Counted from the first letter of the stretch, positions 16,242-26,036 are shown. The stretch: DNA of 64,000 nt from Lachnospiraceae bacterium UBA935 (GCA_002293525.1 DBDJ01000008.1:1-64000); one strand, 5' to 3'. Program-made: numbers and translations. The notes: generated by a model from the sequence alone, not told the origin.

Positions 16242-17936
16242 ATGAAAAAATTACTTTCATACTGTCTGGTACTCATACTCGGCATGTCACTTCTCTCAGG
16301 CTGCGGCGGCAGCACAGACGGAGATACCACCGTTTCCAGTATAACGGATGACGATGCCGGTGAAGATACTTCTTCTTCCGCTCCCAAGGAAATCATTTAT
16401 AACCTGATCCAGGAACCTCCCGAATTAAATTCGGTTCTTACCACCTCCACCGGTTCTATGGACGTATTGCGGCATGTGATTGATGGACTGACCATCCTGA
16501 ATCCCAATGACGAAGCAATACCCGGCATGGCCGAAAGCTGGGAAGTGACCGATGACGGACTCACCTATACCTTCCACCTCCGCCAAGGCGTGAAATGGAA
16601 TAATGGCGATGATGTGACCGCCCATGATTTTATATATGCGTGGGATATGCTGTTTGACGGCGATGTGGGTGCTCCGTACGGCGGCACATGGATGACTCTG
16701 ATCCTGGGTGCCACCGAGACTTTGACCGGTGAGGCTCCTTCCGCCGAAGTTACCAGCCAGCTGGCCGAGCTGGGTTATGAAAACGGCATCGGCTATCGGG
16801 CGCTTGACGATTATACCATCCAGATTACCACCACCGGCCCTTACCCCTACTTCTTGTCCGTGCTGGCCTTCGTTAACTTTTTGCCGATTAATCGCGCCAT
16901 GCATCAGGAATATGGCGATGATTACGCAAAAGAACTGGAATATCTGGGTACCAACGGTGCTTATAACATGACCGCCTGGGCGCATGAAGATACCATCGTA
17001 TTAGAGAAAAATCCCGATTACTGGAATGCTGATAATATAAATATTGACAAGATTACGATGTTGATGATTACCGATGCCACCACCAATTATAATGCCTTTG
17101 TTGCCGGCGAGGTCGATGTGACCACTGTCACCGGCAATGTAATACAGCAGGCTAAAGATGACGGCTATGAAGTCCTTAGCTTTGGTGATGGCAGCAACTG
17201 GTATTTTGAATTTAACCTAAGGCTGCCCGGTCTGAATAATCCCAAGATCCGCCATGCCCTCACCCTTGGCGTGGATGCCGACCTGTTTATCAAGACGATT
17301 GTTCAAAATGACTCCATAGTGGCCTATTCTTTTACCCCTCCCTCTATTGTCGGTGGCGGCCACAGCGAAGCCGTTGGGCGCCTGATTGAACGGTCCACTG
17401 ATTTCAGTGCCGCCAAGGCACTTTTAGAAGAAGGCCTTGCCGAAGAAGGAATGACTGCGGCTGACCTTAACTTGACCTTTATCGCCGACGATACCACCCA
17501 GGCCACCCTTCAGAGCTCTTATATCCAGGAACAATGGAAAACCAATCTGGGCGTGGATATCGTAATCGAGCAGATGACTTATCAGAACCGGCTTGAGCGG
17601 ATGCAAAATTTTGATTTCTGTATTGTTCTGGCTGGCTGGGGACCGGATTATAACGATCCCATGACCTTCCTTGATCTGTATACCAGTTATAACGGCAACA
17701 ACCATGGCGGTTATGTCAGTCTCGAGTATGATGCCCTCATTGACCGGGCCAGATCAGAAGTCGATCCTGTCGCCCGTCAGGAGATTTTAATAGAAGCCGA
17801 AACCTTATTGATGGAAGATATGCCCATCGGCCCGCTCTACTTCCGTGCCACAAGCTATGTCATGGCCGAAGGCATCACTGGTGTAGTCCGTACCGCCATG
17901 ACCAATATAGACTTCCGCAGTGCAGACCGGACGTAA
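16242..17936 (+). CDS. oppA: Oligopeptide ABC transporter substrate-binding lipoprotein
   Basis: A 564-residue lipoprotein of the SBP_bac_5 family that captures peptides outside the cell for the permease encoded downstream. The signal peptide ends in lipobox LLSGC (Cys21), followed by a Ser/Asp-rich linker. The mature part shows family features: GMAESWEVTDDGLTYTFHLR and GVKWNNGDDVTAHDF near residues 100-130. GIGYRALDDYTIQI comes later. Length is normal for OppA. Start is supported by AGGAGG. First gene of an oppABCDF operon on one strand. Confidence 0.92.
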   Translation: MKKLLSYCLVLILGMSLLSGCGGSTDGDTTVSSITDDDAGEDTSSSAPKEIIYNLIQEPPELNSVLTTSTGSMDVLRHVIDGLTILNPNDEAIPGMAESWEVTDDGLTYTFHLRQGVKWNNGDDVTAHDFIYAWDMLFDGDVGAPYGGTWMTLILGATETLTGEAPSAEVTSQLAELGYENGIGYRALDDYTIQITTTGPYPYFLSVLAFVNFLPINRAMHQEYGDDYAKELEYLGTNGAYNMTAWAHEDTIVLEKNPDYWNADNINIDKITMLMITDATTNYNAFVAGEVDVTTVTGNVIQQAKDDGYEVLSFGDGSNWYFEFNLRLPGLNNPKIRHALTLGVDADLFIKTIVQNDSIVAYSFTPPSIVGGGHSEAVGRLIERSTDFSAAKALLEEGLAEEGMTAADLNLTFIADDTTQATLQSSYIQEQWKTNLGVDIVIEQMTYQNRLERMQNFDFCIVLAGWGPDYNDPMTFLDLYTSYNGNNHGGYVSLEYDALIDRARSEVDPVARQEILIEAETLLMEDMPIGPLYFRATSYVMAEGITGVVRTAMTNIDFRSADRT

Positions 17937-17981
17937 ACAATAGAGCCGCTCCGGCGGCAGGATCGGAAGGATGAACCACCT

Positions 17982-18926
17982 ATGGTAAAATACATAGTAA
18001 AAAGAATGATTTTTGCGCTGCTTACAATTTCTGCCTTAGTGCTGATTACCTTTTTGATGATGCAGGCGCTTCCCGGTGATCCTTTCATCGGTGACAAAGC
18101 AATCAACCCGGTGACTCTGGAGGCCTTATATGCCAAATACGGACTTGACCGTCCGTTCTGGGAGCAGTTTTACCAATATTTTACCAATATTTTCAAAGGC
18201 GACCTAGGAATATCCATCAAATACAACCGCCCGGTAACCTCCATCATAGCCGAGTCTTTTCCCGCCTCAGCGGAGCTGGGACTGCGGTCATTGGTATTGG
18301 CCGTCATCCTCGGGATCGGCCTGGGGGTTCTGGCGGCGGTCAAGCGTAATACCAGATGGGACACCTCCGCCATGCTGATCGCTGTGTTCGGCGTATCGGT
18401 TCCCAGTTTTATCGTGGGTGCCATGCTCCAATATCTTCTGGCCATTAAGCTAAGGGACTGGTTCGGTTCCACCCCCTTCCCCGTTATGGGGTGGAAAACC
18501 GAAGCGGCGAAATTTATGCCCGCTCTCGCCCTGAGCCTGAGTTCTCTGGCCACAGTGGCGAGACTGATGCGTACCAGCATGCTCGACGTACTTGGTCAGG
18601 ACTACATAAAAACCGCGAAGGCAAAAGGTCTGTCCCCGGCCGGTATCATCCGGCGCCACGCCATACGCAATGCCATCCTACCCGTCATAACGGTGCTGGG
18701 CCCCATTACAGCCACGGTGCTCACGGGTACTTTTGTGGTGGAAAATATCTTCAACATCCCCGGAATGGGCAAGTTCTTTGTCCGTGCTATTAAGGAAAAT
18801 GATTATACCCTGATTGCCGGCATCACCATCTTTTATGGTGCCTTCCTGATAGCGGCGGTATTCATCGTGGACATCTTGTATGGTGTCATCGACCCCCGGA
18901 TCAAGCTTTCGGAAAGTAAGGAATAA
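17982..18926 (+). CDS. oppB: Oligopeptide ABC transporter permease OppB
   Basis: A 314-residue inner permease subunit with six membrane helices. It shows the OppB/DppB N-terminal pattern (MVKYIVKRMIFALLTISALV, then MQALPGDPF). The EAA loop that contacts the ATPases is at DYIKTAKAKGLSPAGIIRRH. The C-terminus, ILYGVIDPRIKL, is typical. It lies 45 bp downstream of oppA and pairs with OppC to form the channel. Confidence 0.93.
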   Translation: MVKYIVKRMIFALLTISALVLITFLMMQALPGDPFIGDKAINPVTLEALYAKYGLDRPFWEQFYQYFTNIFKGDLGISIKYNRPVTSIIAESFPASAELGLRSLVLAVILGIGLGVLAAVKRNTRWDTSAMLIAVFGVSVPSFIVGAMLQYLLAIKLRDWFGSTPFPVMGWKTEAAKFMPALALSLSSLATVARLMRTSMLDVLGQDYIKTAKAKGLSPAGIIRRHAIRNAILPVITVLGPITATVLTGTFVVENIFNIPGMGKFFVRAIKENDYTLIAGITIFYGAFLIAAVFIVDILYGVIDPRIKLSESKE

Positions 18927-18983
18927 ATTAGGAGTAATACACGGAAGACGCTGAATCAATTTCAGCGGACATGGGGTATAGAT

Positions 18984-19997
18984 ATGGGAAAAATCAGTAC
19001 AAGTAAAAAACGCCGGCATCCTTTCGTACCGGAAGCAATGACCGCTCCCGACGCGGTATTATCCGCTTCAGACTTTATTTGGGTAGGGCCGGATGCCGAA
19101 AAGCAGGATCTCATCGCCAGGCCCAGCATCGGCTACTGGCAGGATGCTATCCGCAGGCTACGGCAAAACAAAGCGGCGATGGTGAGCATCGGTGTCTTAT
19201 TATTTATCATGGCCATGGCCATCATCGTTCCGCTGGTAAGTCCCTATACGATATCTGAGCAGCATCTGACCCATATGAATCAGGGATTCTTCAGCGTCTG
19301 CGAAGGCAATGACGGCACTGAACACCTGCATATCTTCGGAACCGACACCTTGGGAAGAGACCTTTTCGTCCGTACCTTCCACGGTGCCCGTACCTCTCTG
19401 GTAATTGCCTACTCAGCCGTTTTCATCAATTTGGTGATCGGCGTATTCTACGGCTGCATCTGCGGCTATATCGGCGGCACCACCGACCTGGTCGGAATGC
19501 GTCTGGTAGAAATATTGAATGGGATTCCTTATCTGATCATTGTCATCCTTATGATGATGGTTCTCCCGCAGGGCATCTGGACTATGGTAATTGCCTACGG
19601 TATCATCGGCTGGATCGGAATGGCACGGATGACCCGCGGCCAGATCCTGGCTCTGAAACAAAATGAATTTGTCATTGCTGCCAGAGCCTTGGGCGCTTCT
19701 TCCCGGCGAATCATCGTTCAACATTTGATTCCCAATACCTTATCCGTAGTCATCGTCAATATTACGCTGTCCATCCCTGGCGCTATTTTCACCGAAGCCT
19801 TTTTATCTTATATCGGCATGGGCGTCCCCATCCCCGAAGCATCATGGGGCACACTGGCACAGGAAGGGGTCAATTATCTGCAGACCTACCCGGAACAGCT
19901 TTTTATTCCGGCCTTTTTCATCAGCATTACCATGCTTGCCTTTAATATTCTCGGTGACGGGCTTCGTGATGCTTTCGACCCGAGACTCAGGAGGTAA
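18984..19997 (+). CDS. oppC: Oligopeptide ABC transporter permease OppC
   Basis: A 337-residue second permease subunit. It has the OppC N-terminal domain (WQDAIRRLRQNKAAMVSIGV), the FGTDTLGRDLFVR motif after the first helix, and the EAA loop EFVIAARALGASSRRIIVQH. It ends with LGDGLRDAFDPRLRR. The first 50 residues are a soluble extension of ordinary type. The stop lies 7 bp before the oppD start, whose ribosome site AGGAGG overlaps the oppC end. Confidence 0.93.
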   Translation: MGKISTSKKRRHPFVPEAMTAPDAVLSASDFIWVGPDAEKQDLIARPSIGYWQDAIRRLRQNKAAMVSIGVLLFIMAMAIIVPLVSPYTISEQHLTHMNQGFFSVCEGNDGTEHLHIFGTDTLGRDLFVRTFHGARTSLVIAYSAVFINLVIGVFYGCICGYIGGTTDLVGMRLVEILNGIPYLIIVILMMMVLPQGIWTMVIAYGIIGWIGMARMTRGQILALKQNEFVIAARALGASSRRIIVQHLIPNTLSVVIVNITLSIPGAIFTEAFLSYIGMGVPIPEASWGTLAQEGVNYLQTYPEQLFIPAFFISITMLAFNILGDGLRDAFDPRLRR

Positions 19998-20004
19998 CGG
20001 ACAT

Positions 20005-21096
20005 ATGAGCAAGATATTAGACGTGAAAGACCTGCATGTTTCTTTTGACACCTACGCCGGTGAAGTAAAAGCGGTGCGGGGCGTTTCTTTTTACCTGGAA
20101 CAGGGCGAAGTGCTGGCCATTGTCGGCGAATCCGGCTGCGGCAAATCGGTCACCGCCCAGACCCTTATGCGGCTCAATCCCGAACCTCCCGCTCGGATTC
20201 CCTATGGCGAGATCAACCTCTGCGGGCACGATATCATCGCTGCCACCGAAAAAGAAATGCAAGCCATCCGTGGCAAGGACGCAGCCATGATTTTTCAGGA
20301 TCCCATGACTTGCTTAAATCCCACCATGCCGGTCGGCAAACAGTTAGCGGAGGCCATCCGACGGCATCAAAATGTCTCGTCCAAAGAAACCGCCAAAAAA
20401 GTTGTCGAACTGCTGGAACTGGTTAAGATCCCCAACCCCGGCCAGCGGGCCAGACAATATCCTCATGAATATTCCGGCGGCATGCGCCAAAGAGCCATGA
20501 TTGCCATGGCCGTAATCTGTAACCCCAAGCTCCTCATTGCCGATGAACCCACCACTGCCTTAGATGTGACCATTCAGGCTCAGATCATGGATTTATTGGC
20601 TGATGTCAAGGAAAAAACCGGTACTGCCATCATCCTGATCACTCACGATCTGGGTGTGGTGGCAGGACTGGCAAACCGGGTAGCCGTTATGTACGGCGGC
20701 AGGATCGTTGAGACTGCCGACGTGGATGACATCTTTTACCGCAGCGCCCACCCCTATACCACGGCCCTGCTGAACAGCCTGCCCAACCCGGAAACTGACC
20801 GGAAGCCCAAAGCTGGTCGGGATCCTGAAATTGACCGAGACACCGAATCTGGCCAGGATTCCGAAATTGACCGAGACACCGGAACTGACCGGGGCATCGA
20901 ACGCCTGGTATCTATCCCCGGATCTCCCCCCGATCTCCTTGCTCCCCCTGTCGGCTGCCCCTTTGCCAGCCGCTGCAATAAGACCATGCAGATTTGCCGC
21001 GAAAAAATGCCCCCTTATTTCACCGTCGGCGCAGGACACCAATCCGCCTGCTGGCTGCTTCATTCTGATTGTCCAAAAACTGATTCTGTAAACTGA
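20005..21096 (+). CDS. oppD: Oligopeptide ABC transporter ATPase OppD
   Basis: A 363-residue ATPase with Walker A GESGCGKS, signature YSGGMRQR and Walker B LLIADEPTTALD. The C-terminal oligopeptide/dipeptide domain (GCPFASRCNKTMQIC) binds a cluster or structural Cys set typical of the family. Between them, at about residues 262-297, is an unusual hydrophilic insert built from a duplicated 12-residue unit (DPEIDRDTESGQ / DSEIDRDTGTDR), encoded by a 36-bp tandem duplication at about 20821-20892. The catalytic parts are intact, so the protein should work. ATG at 20005 has AGGAGG at the right distance. Confidence 0.92.
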   Translation: MSKILDVKDLHVSFDTYAGEVKAVRGVSFYLEQGEVLAIVGESGCGKSVTAQTLMRLNPEPPARIPYGEINLCGHDIIAATEKEMQAIRGKDAAMIFQDPMTCLNPTMPVGKQLAEAIRRHQNVSSKETAKKVVELLELVKIPNPGQRARQYPHEYSGGMRQRAMIAMAVICNPKLLIADEPTTALDVTIQAQIMDLLADVKEKTGTAIILITHDLGVVAGLANRVAVMYGGRIVETADVDDIFYRSAHPYTTALLNSLPNPETDRKPKAGRDPEIDRDTESGQDSEIDRDTGTDRGIERLVSIPGSPPDLLAPPVGCPFASRCNKTMQICREKMPPYFTVGAGHQSACWLLHSDCPKTDSVN

Positions 21097-21135
21097 TAGT
21101 CTGTAAACTGATAAGCTGTAAACTGATTGATCGTA
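21081..21135. repeat. Tandem 14-bp repeats at the oppD 3' end
   Basis: Three to four imperfect copies of CTGTAAACTGATAR start inside the last codons of oppD and run into the spacer before oppF. The last codons and stop of oppD lie within the first copy, so slippage here could alter the end of the protein. Confidence 0.7.
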
Positions 21136-21196
21136 AAACAACTAGCATTTACTAGTATTATAATAAAGGAATAGCTTTAGGAAAGGAAGTCGTTAA

Positions 21197-22150
21197 ATGG
21201 CTGAAAGACTACTACATACAGAGGAAATCGACAAGTACTTTAAGGTGGCAGGTGGTATGCTAAAAGCGGTAAATCATATATCAATTGACATCTATAAAGG
21301 CGAGACTTTCGGCCTCGTAGGTGAATCTGGATGCGGTAAATCCACCCTTGGCAGGGTACTCATGGGCATCTATCCTCCTACCGGCGGCATTATTACTTAT
21401 AACGGCGAAACCGTGAACCTCAGAAACGCAAAAACCCGCCGTAAATATGCCAAGAAAGCCCAGATTATCTTTCAGGATCCCTACGCATCACTGGATCCTC
21501 GCATGACAGTAGGCCATATCATCAGCGAAGGCATGGAAATACATGATATGTACGATAAGCACCGAAGGACGGAACGGATAGTCGAACTCCTGGAACTGGT
21601 GGGTCTTAACAAGGAACACGCCAACCGCTTTCCTCATGAGTTTTCCGGCGGCCAGCGCCAACGCATCGGCATTGCCAGGGCTCTTGCCGTAGAACCGGAA
21701 TTTATCGTGTGCGATGAACCTATATCCGCACTGGACGTCTCGATTCAGTCACAGATCGTCAACCTGCTGTACGACCTGCAGCAGAAATTCAATCTTACCT
21801 ATCTCTTCATCGCCCACGATCTGAATATCGTGAAATATATCAGCGACCGGGTGGGCGTTATGTATCTGGGAAATATCGTAGAACTTGCTTCCAGCGATAA
21901 CTTATACGGAAACACCCTGCACCCGTACTCTCAAGCTCTTTTGTCCTCTGTCCCGGTTCCCGATCCGAAGCGGGAAGCACAAAAGAAACGCATCATCCTT
22001 ACCGGAGACGTACCCAGCCCCATCAATACCCCTCCCGGATGCAATTTTGCGGGGCGCTGCCCCAAAGTATACGATCTGTGTCATGAGCAGGCACCAGTGC
22101 TGAAGGAGGTACAGCCACATCATTTCGTGGCTTGCCATTTGGCAGGATAA
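21197..22150 (+). CDS. oppF: Oligopeptide ABC transporter ATPase OppF
   Basis: A 317-residue partner ATPase of OppD. Walker A GESGCGKS, the Q-loop in IIFQDPYASLDPRM, signature FSGGQRQR and Walker B FIVCDEPISALD are present, as is the C-terminal oligopeptide domain (GCNFAGRCPKVYDLC). The start is supported by GGAAAGGAAG. It completes the five-gene opp operon. No terminator was recognised before the pheT fragment that follows on the other strand. Confidence 0.93.
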   Translation: MAERLLHTEEIDKYFKVAGGMLKAVNHISIDIYKGETFGLVGESGCGKSTLGRVLMGIYPPTGGIITYNGETVNLRNAKTRRKYAKKAQIIFQDPYASLDPRMTVGHIISEGMEIHDMYDKHRRTERIVELLELVGLNKEHANRFPHEFSGGQRQRIGIARALAVEPEFIVCDEPISALDVSIQSQIVNLLYDLQQKFNLTYLFIAHDLNIVKYISDRVGVMYLGNIVELASSDNLYGNTLHPYSQALLSSVPVPDPKREAQKKRIILTGDVPSPINTPPGCNFAGRCPKVYDLCHEQAPVLKEVQPHHFVACHLAG

Positions 22151-22159
22151 AGCATGTAA

Positions 22160-22360
22160 TTATTTGACACGTAACTCAGCATCAAATTCTTTTTCTAAGC
22201 GCATGATAATATCATTTGCACAGCTTTCAATTTCTTTTGCTGTTAAGGTTTTTTTAAGCGAACCAATTCTCAGTCTAAAAGTAACGGATTTTTTGCCCTC
22301 CGGAACTTATTCCCCTTTATACTCATCTATAAATAATACTTCTTGTAAGAAATTAAACAA
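22160..22360 (-). pseudogene. Broken 3' fragment of a pheT-like gene
   Basis: On the minus strand the frame ending with TAA at 22160 reads VPEGKKSVTFRLRIGS, LKKTLTAKEIES and RLEKEFDAELR: the C-terminal anticodon-binding (FDX-ACB) domain of phenylalanyl-tRNA synthetase beta. Upstream in the same frame are FLQEVLFIDEYKGE, then a TAA exactly where homologues have a residue such as Gln (CAA to TAA). Nothing of the remaining roughly 700 residues of PheT is present. It is therefore a dead fragment left by rearrangement. The rest of 22361-22658 shows no supported gene. Confidence 0.65.
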
Positions 22361-22658
22361 AAATTGACAAACTTGATTTCTACGACGATTTTATGTTAAA
22401 AAATATCATATTATACAAATATAATCTAATATGTTTCTCTGCAATTCTGTGCTACAGTTATGCGTGAACACTGTACTAAATTAAAGCCGCAAATAGAAGT
22501 TATAGATATTGTGGTAGTGGAGGAGACGAGATTTTTACTTTTAATATCTCAACCATTGCTTCATTTATTGTCGCTGCTGCCGGGGTACTTATAATCTCTA
22601 CTGAACGGAGTGGGGCTACTAGAGATCACAAGACTATTACGATCAGATTATTACAGTA

Positions 22659-23156
22659 TCATGAATTATCTGTCTGGAAAATATGCAAATCACCCTGCCT
22701 CTGCATCCGGTCAAATTGATTCTGCCGTAAAGCTTCATACAAGACGATCGAAACTGCATTGGCCAGGTTCAGCGACCGTATCTGTTCCCGCATCGGGATA
22801 CGGATACAAGCCGCCTCATTTTCTGCCAGTATTTCTTCCGGGATGCCGGCACTTTCCCTGCCAAACATAATAAAGTCCTCCGGCGCGTATGACACATCAG
22901 TATAAATATGCCTGGCCTTGGTAGTCGCCATCCAAATCTTTGCACCGGGATGTTTATCGGTAAATTCCTCAAAATTAATATAACGGAACACTTCCAGATG
23001 CTCCCAATAATCCATCCCGGCCCGCTTAAGTTCTTTGGCATTCAGGCGAAACCCCAGCGGCTCGATTAAATGGAGGGAACATCCGGCGGCTAAGCATGTC
23101 CGGCCGATATTGCCGGTGTTGGCAGGTATCTCGGGCTGATGCAAAATGATGTTCAT
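22659..23156 (-). CDS. trmL: tRNA (cytidine/uridine-2'-O-)-methyltransferase TrmL
   Basis: A 165-residue SPOUT methyltransferase that methylates the 2'-O of the wobble nucleotide 34 in tRNA-Leu species. The trefoil-knot motifs are clear: HQPEIPANTGNIGRT at the start, FGRESAGIPEE in the middle, and SLNLANAVSIVLYEALRQ at the knot. It overlaps the upstream aminotransferase gene by 4 bp (ATGA), so the two are coupled. Length is normal. Confidence 0.92.
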   Translation of the reverse strand: MNIILHQPEIPANTGNIGRTCLAAGCSLHLIEPLGFRLNAKELKRAGMDYWEHLEVFRYINFEEFTDKHPGAKIWMATTKARHIYTDVSYAPEDFIMFGRESAGIPEEILAENEAACIRIPMREQIRSLNLANAVSIVLYEALRQNQFDRMQRQGDLHIFQTDNS

Positions 23157-24328
23157 GATGTTTTCTCGTTACGCAGACGTTCAACAAAGTTTTTTAACTT
23201 ATCGATAGCAATCTTCAGATTGTCCAACGAATAAGCGTAAGAAATACGTAAATATCCTTCGCCGCAGTCACCGAACGCGGTGCCAGGGACGACGGCCACT
23301 TTTTCCTCGGCAAGGAAGCGGCTGGCAAACTCTTCACTGGTCATGCCAAACTCCTTGATACAGGGAAATACATAGAAGGCACCAAACGGTTCAAAACATT
23401 CCAGATTCATTTCCCGGAAGGCATGCATCAGAAATCGGCGGCGCTGGTTATAGGACTCCCGCATCTGTGCCACATCTTCATCCCCGTTTTTTATCGCCTC
23501 AATGGCCGCATATTGGCTGGTAGTCGGAGCGCACATAATCGCAAACTGATGGATCTTGGTCATCTGCTCCATGATAGCTTCGGGCGCACAGGCATAGCCA
23601 AGCCGCCAGCCGGTCATGGCGTAAGCCTTGGAAAACCCATTAATCAGCACGGTGCGGTCCCTCATTCCCGGCAGGCTGGCAATCGATACGTGGGAGCCTT
23701 TATATGTCAGTTCCGCATAAATCTCATCAGAAATAATGAAAAGATCTCTTTCTTCCACGATATCGGCAATCGCCTGCAGTTCCTCTTTTTCCATAATGGC
23801 GCCGGTCGGGTTATTGGGAAAAGGAATAATCAGCACTTTCGTCTTCTCAGTAATGGCATTCTGCAGCTCTTCTGCCGTCAGCCGGAATTCATTTTCCGCT
23901 TTTAATTCAATAATAACCGGAACCGCACCAGCCAGGATCGTGCAAGGCTCATAAGAAACAAAGCTGGGCTGGGGAATCAGAACCTCTTCCCCTGGATTGA
24001 TCATCGCCCGGAGCGCGATATCGATAGCTTCAGAACCTCCTACCGTAACGACGATTTCCTTATTGGCATCATAAGTAATATCCTGAGTGCGTTTCATATA
24101 ATTGGCTATTTCCGTTCTTAATTCTTTCAGTCCGGAATTGGAGGTATAAAAGGTGCGTCCTTTTTCCAGTGAATAAATGCCTTCATCGCGGATATGCCAG
24201 GGCGTGTCAAAATCCGGCTCGCCGACACCCAGCGAAAGAGCGTCTTCCATCTCACTGACAATATCGAAGAACTTGCGGATTCCGGAAGGTTTTATTTTTA
24301 CGACTGTATCTGATAGCGGATTTCTCAT
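23153..24328 (-). CDS. PLP-dependent class I aminotransferase
   Basis: A 391-residue fold-type I aminotransferase of the aspartate/aromatic/alanine group. Visible are PNNPTGAIM for cofactor and substrate binding, IISDEIYAEL, and the Schiff-base Lys in FSKAYAMTGWRLGY. The C-terminal LRISYAYSLDNL contains the carboxylate-binding Arg. The amino acid cannot be fixed by eye. It overlaps the lrp-type regulator upstream (4 bp) and trmL downstream (4 bp). An Lrp regulator plus an aminotransferase suggests amino-acid-responsive control. Confidence 0.88.
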   Translation of the reverse strand: MRNPLSDTVVKIKPSGIRKFFDIVSEMEDALSLGVGEPDFDTPWHIRDEGIYSLEKGRTFYTSNSGLKELRTEIANYMKRTQDITYDANKEIVVTVGGSEAIDIALRAMINPGEEVLIPQPSFVSYEPCTILAGAVPVIIELKAENEFRLTAEELQNAITEKTKVLIIPFPNNPTGAIMEKEELQAIADIVEERDLFIISDEIYAELTYKGSHVSIASLPGMRDRTVLINGFSKAYAMTGWRLGYACAPEAIMEQMTKIHQFAIMCAPTTSQYAAIEAIKNGDEDVAQMRESYNQRRRFLMHAFREMNLECFEPFGAFYVFPCIKEFGMTSEEFASRFLAEEKVAVVPGTAFGDCGEGYLRISYAYSLDNLKIAIDKLKNFVERLRNEKTS

Positions 24329-24807
24329 GGTGTGATCATCTCCCTTGTATCGGTGTATTTTTTTGTCATGACAGTGCCATGATCTTTATATTTTTTAAGA
24401 ATAAAGTGGGTAGCGGTACTTAAAACTCCATCAAGAGTAGCTAATTTATTATTGACAAAGCTTGCCACTGCTTTAAGCGATTTACCCTCAAGAGTCACCA
24501 TCAGGTCATAACCTCCTGATATCAGGTATACGGAATCTACTTCCGGATATTTATAGATCCGCTCAGCTATTTTGTCATAACCTTGGCCGCGCTGAGGAGC
24601 GATCCGTACTTCGATCAGTGCCGTCACTTTTTCCATAGCAGTTTTTTCCCAGTCTATCATCGTATGATAGCCGCAGATAACGCCTTCGGCCTCCATCGCC
24701 GCCAGTTCGCTTGCTACTTTTGCTTCTTCTGCTCCTAACATGACTGCCAGCTCGCTTATGTCGATGCGGCTGTTTTTTTCAATAACCGTTAAAATCTCTC
24801 CTCGCAT
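24325..24807 (-). CDS. Lrp/AsnC-family transcriptional regulator
   Basis: A 160-residue regulator with an N-terminal winged helix (SELAVMLGAEEAKVASELAAME) and a C-terminal RAM effector domain (YDKIAERIYKYPEVDSVYLISGGYDLMVTL). It probably controls its own operon (lrp-aminotransferase-trmL) in response to an amino acid. AGGAGAACAAT precedes the ATG. Its upstream spacer (24808-24984) is a T-rich tract with tandem TTTTTATTTTTG copies. Confidence 0.88.
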   Translation of the reverse strand: MRGEILTVIEKNSRIDISELAVMLGAEEAKVASELAAMEAEGVICGYHTMIDWEKTAMEKVTALIEVRIAPQRGQGYDKIAERIYKYPEVDSVYLISGGYDLMVTLEGKSLKAVASFVNNKLATLDGVLSTATHFILKKYKDHGTVMTKKYTDTREMITP

Positions 24808-24870
24808 ATTGTTCTCCTGTTTTTATTTTTGTTTTTATTTTTGTTTTTAGTTTTTTGTTTTATTTTTTTA
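24808..24870. repeat. Low-complexity tandem TTTTTATTTTTG tract
   Basis: Upstream of the lrp-type gene, near-perfect 12-bp units of TTTTTATTTTTG are followed by degenerate T-rich sequence to about 24,940. It lies where that gene's promoter should be, so copy-number change could affect expression. Confidence 0.6.
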
Positions 24871-24984
24871 TTTTATTTTTATCTCATATTTAATCAATCT
24901 TATCATTATTTTTAATTTTATTTTTTCTTTATACTTATGTTCTATTCCTTATTACTATGTTTTATAGACCATTACCCACTGGGT

Positions 24985-26010
24985 TCAACTGCTTTCCTTC
25001 TCAAAGACCCGGTAAATTTCATCTCTTCCAGGCGGAGTCAGGAATCGGATTTCTTCGCCGCTTACAACGATCCGGTCACGACCCTCGGTAGTCTGTCCGA
25101 TTACCGTGGCGGCTATCCCGGCTGTCTTCAGAGTGTCAGCCAGCTCTTCACCACAATCCGTCAGCATCAGCAGCATCCCGCCGGCCAGCAGTTCATAGGG
25201 ATTGGCATCAATCCATTCACAGATCTCAATCGTTTCTTGTTTAACAGGTATTTTCTTCAAGTCAACTTTTATGCCGACGCCCTCCCGCTCTGACAATTCC
25301 CAAAGAGCTCCGAATATTCCGCCGTTTCGGGCATCGTGCATTGCCGTAACCCCGGCTTTTGCCGCACAAGCCGCTTCCGGCAATATCGACAGGTACCTGC
25401 CATATCCTTTTGCCATTTCAACCAATTCCGCTGGAAACCGGCCAGATAACTTTTTCTCAAATCCATGCGCAATCAGAGACGTTCCTTCCAGACCGATCCA
25501 TTTACTTACTACAATATCCTGACCTGAGCGGCTCTTTTGGGGCGGCGGTTTTTTTCCCTGTTCCCATCCGATACCGACTGCCGTTATCATCGGCCTTGTT
25601 ACGCCGTCAGTAATTTCTGTATGTCCGCCCATGATCTGCACAGAACATTGTTTACAAGTAACCTGTGCCTGCTTCATGATATCTCTTATCACTTTTTCGT
25701 CCCTGTCTGGCGGGAGTAAAACCGACAACAGGATGCCGACCGGCTGCGCTCCCCCTGCCGCCACGTTATTGACAGCCGCAAGGATGGCATGGCCTGCCCC
25801 AGTATCGCTATTCAGACAAAATGGCTGCACTGAAAAGGCCGCACAGCTCCCTCCATACATAAGAAAAGCGCAGTCTGTCCCTATGCCTGCGCCTTTGCCA
25901 TTTATTCTCGGCATGATTCTGCCTTGCTCATATCTGCTTTGTACCGATTTATCTATCTCTCGCAATACCGAACGTACTAAAACAGACTCTGATACCTTTC
26001 CTGTCTTCAT
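24985..26010 (-). CDS. AIR synthase-related (PurM/HypE-like) protein
   Basis: A 341-residue member of the PurM-like ATP-binding superfamily, related to HypE and AIR synthases. The N-terminal half carries DTGAGHAILAAVNNVAAGGA and IMGGHTEITDGVTRPMITAVG. The C-terminal half has TAMHDARNGGIFGALWEL and the glycine-rich PYELLAGGMLLML. The substrate is unknown; there are no hydrogenase maturation genes beside it, so HypE function should not be assumed. GAGGGATCT precedes the ATG. It follows the VanW gene by about 90 bp on the same strand. Confidence 0.78.
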   Translation of the reverse strand: MKTGKVSESVLVRSVLREIDKSVQSRYEQGRIMPRINGKGAGIGTDCAFLMYGGSCAAFSVQPFCLNSDTGAGHAILAAVNNVAAGGAQPVGILLSVLLPPDRDEKVIRDIMKQAQVTCKQCSVQIMGGHTEITDGVTRPMITAVGIGWEQGKKPPPQKSRSGQDIVVSKWIGLEGTSLIAHGFEKKLSGRFPAELVEMAKGYGRYLSILPEAACAAKAGVTAMHDARNGGIFGALWELSEREGVGIKVDLKKIPVKQETIEICEWIDANPYELLAGGMLLMLTDCGEELADTLKTAGIAATVIGQTTEGRDRIVVSGEEIRFLTPPGRDEIYRVFEKESS

Positions 26011-26036
26011 AGATCCCTCTTCTCTTATGGATATAT

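Noticed and set aside
24985..26010. Calling the AIR-synthase-like protein HypE
   Set aside because: No hyp genes or NiFe hydrogenase are nearby, and the C-terminal HypE cysteine tail is absent.
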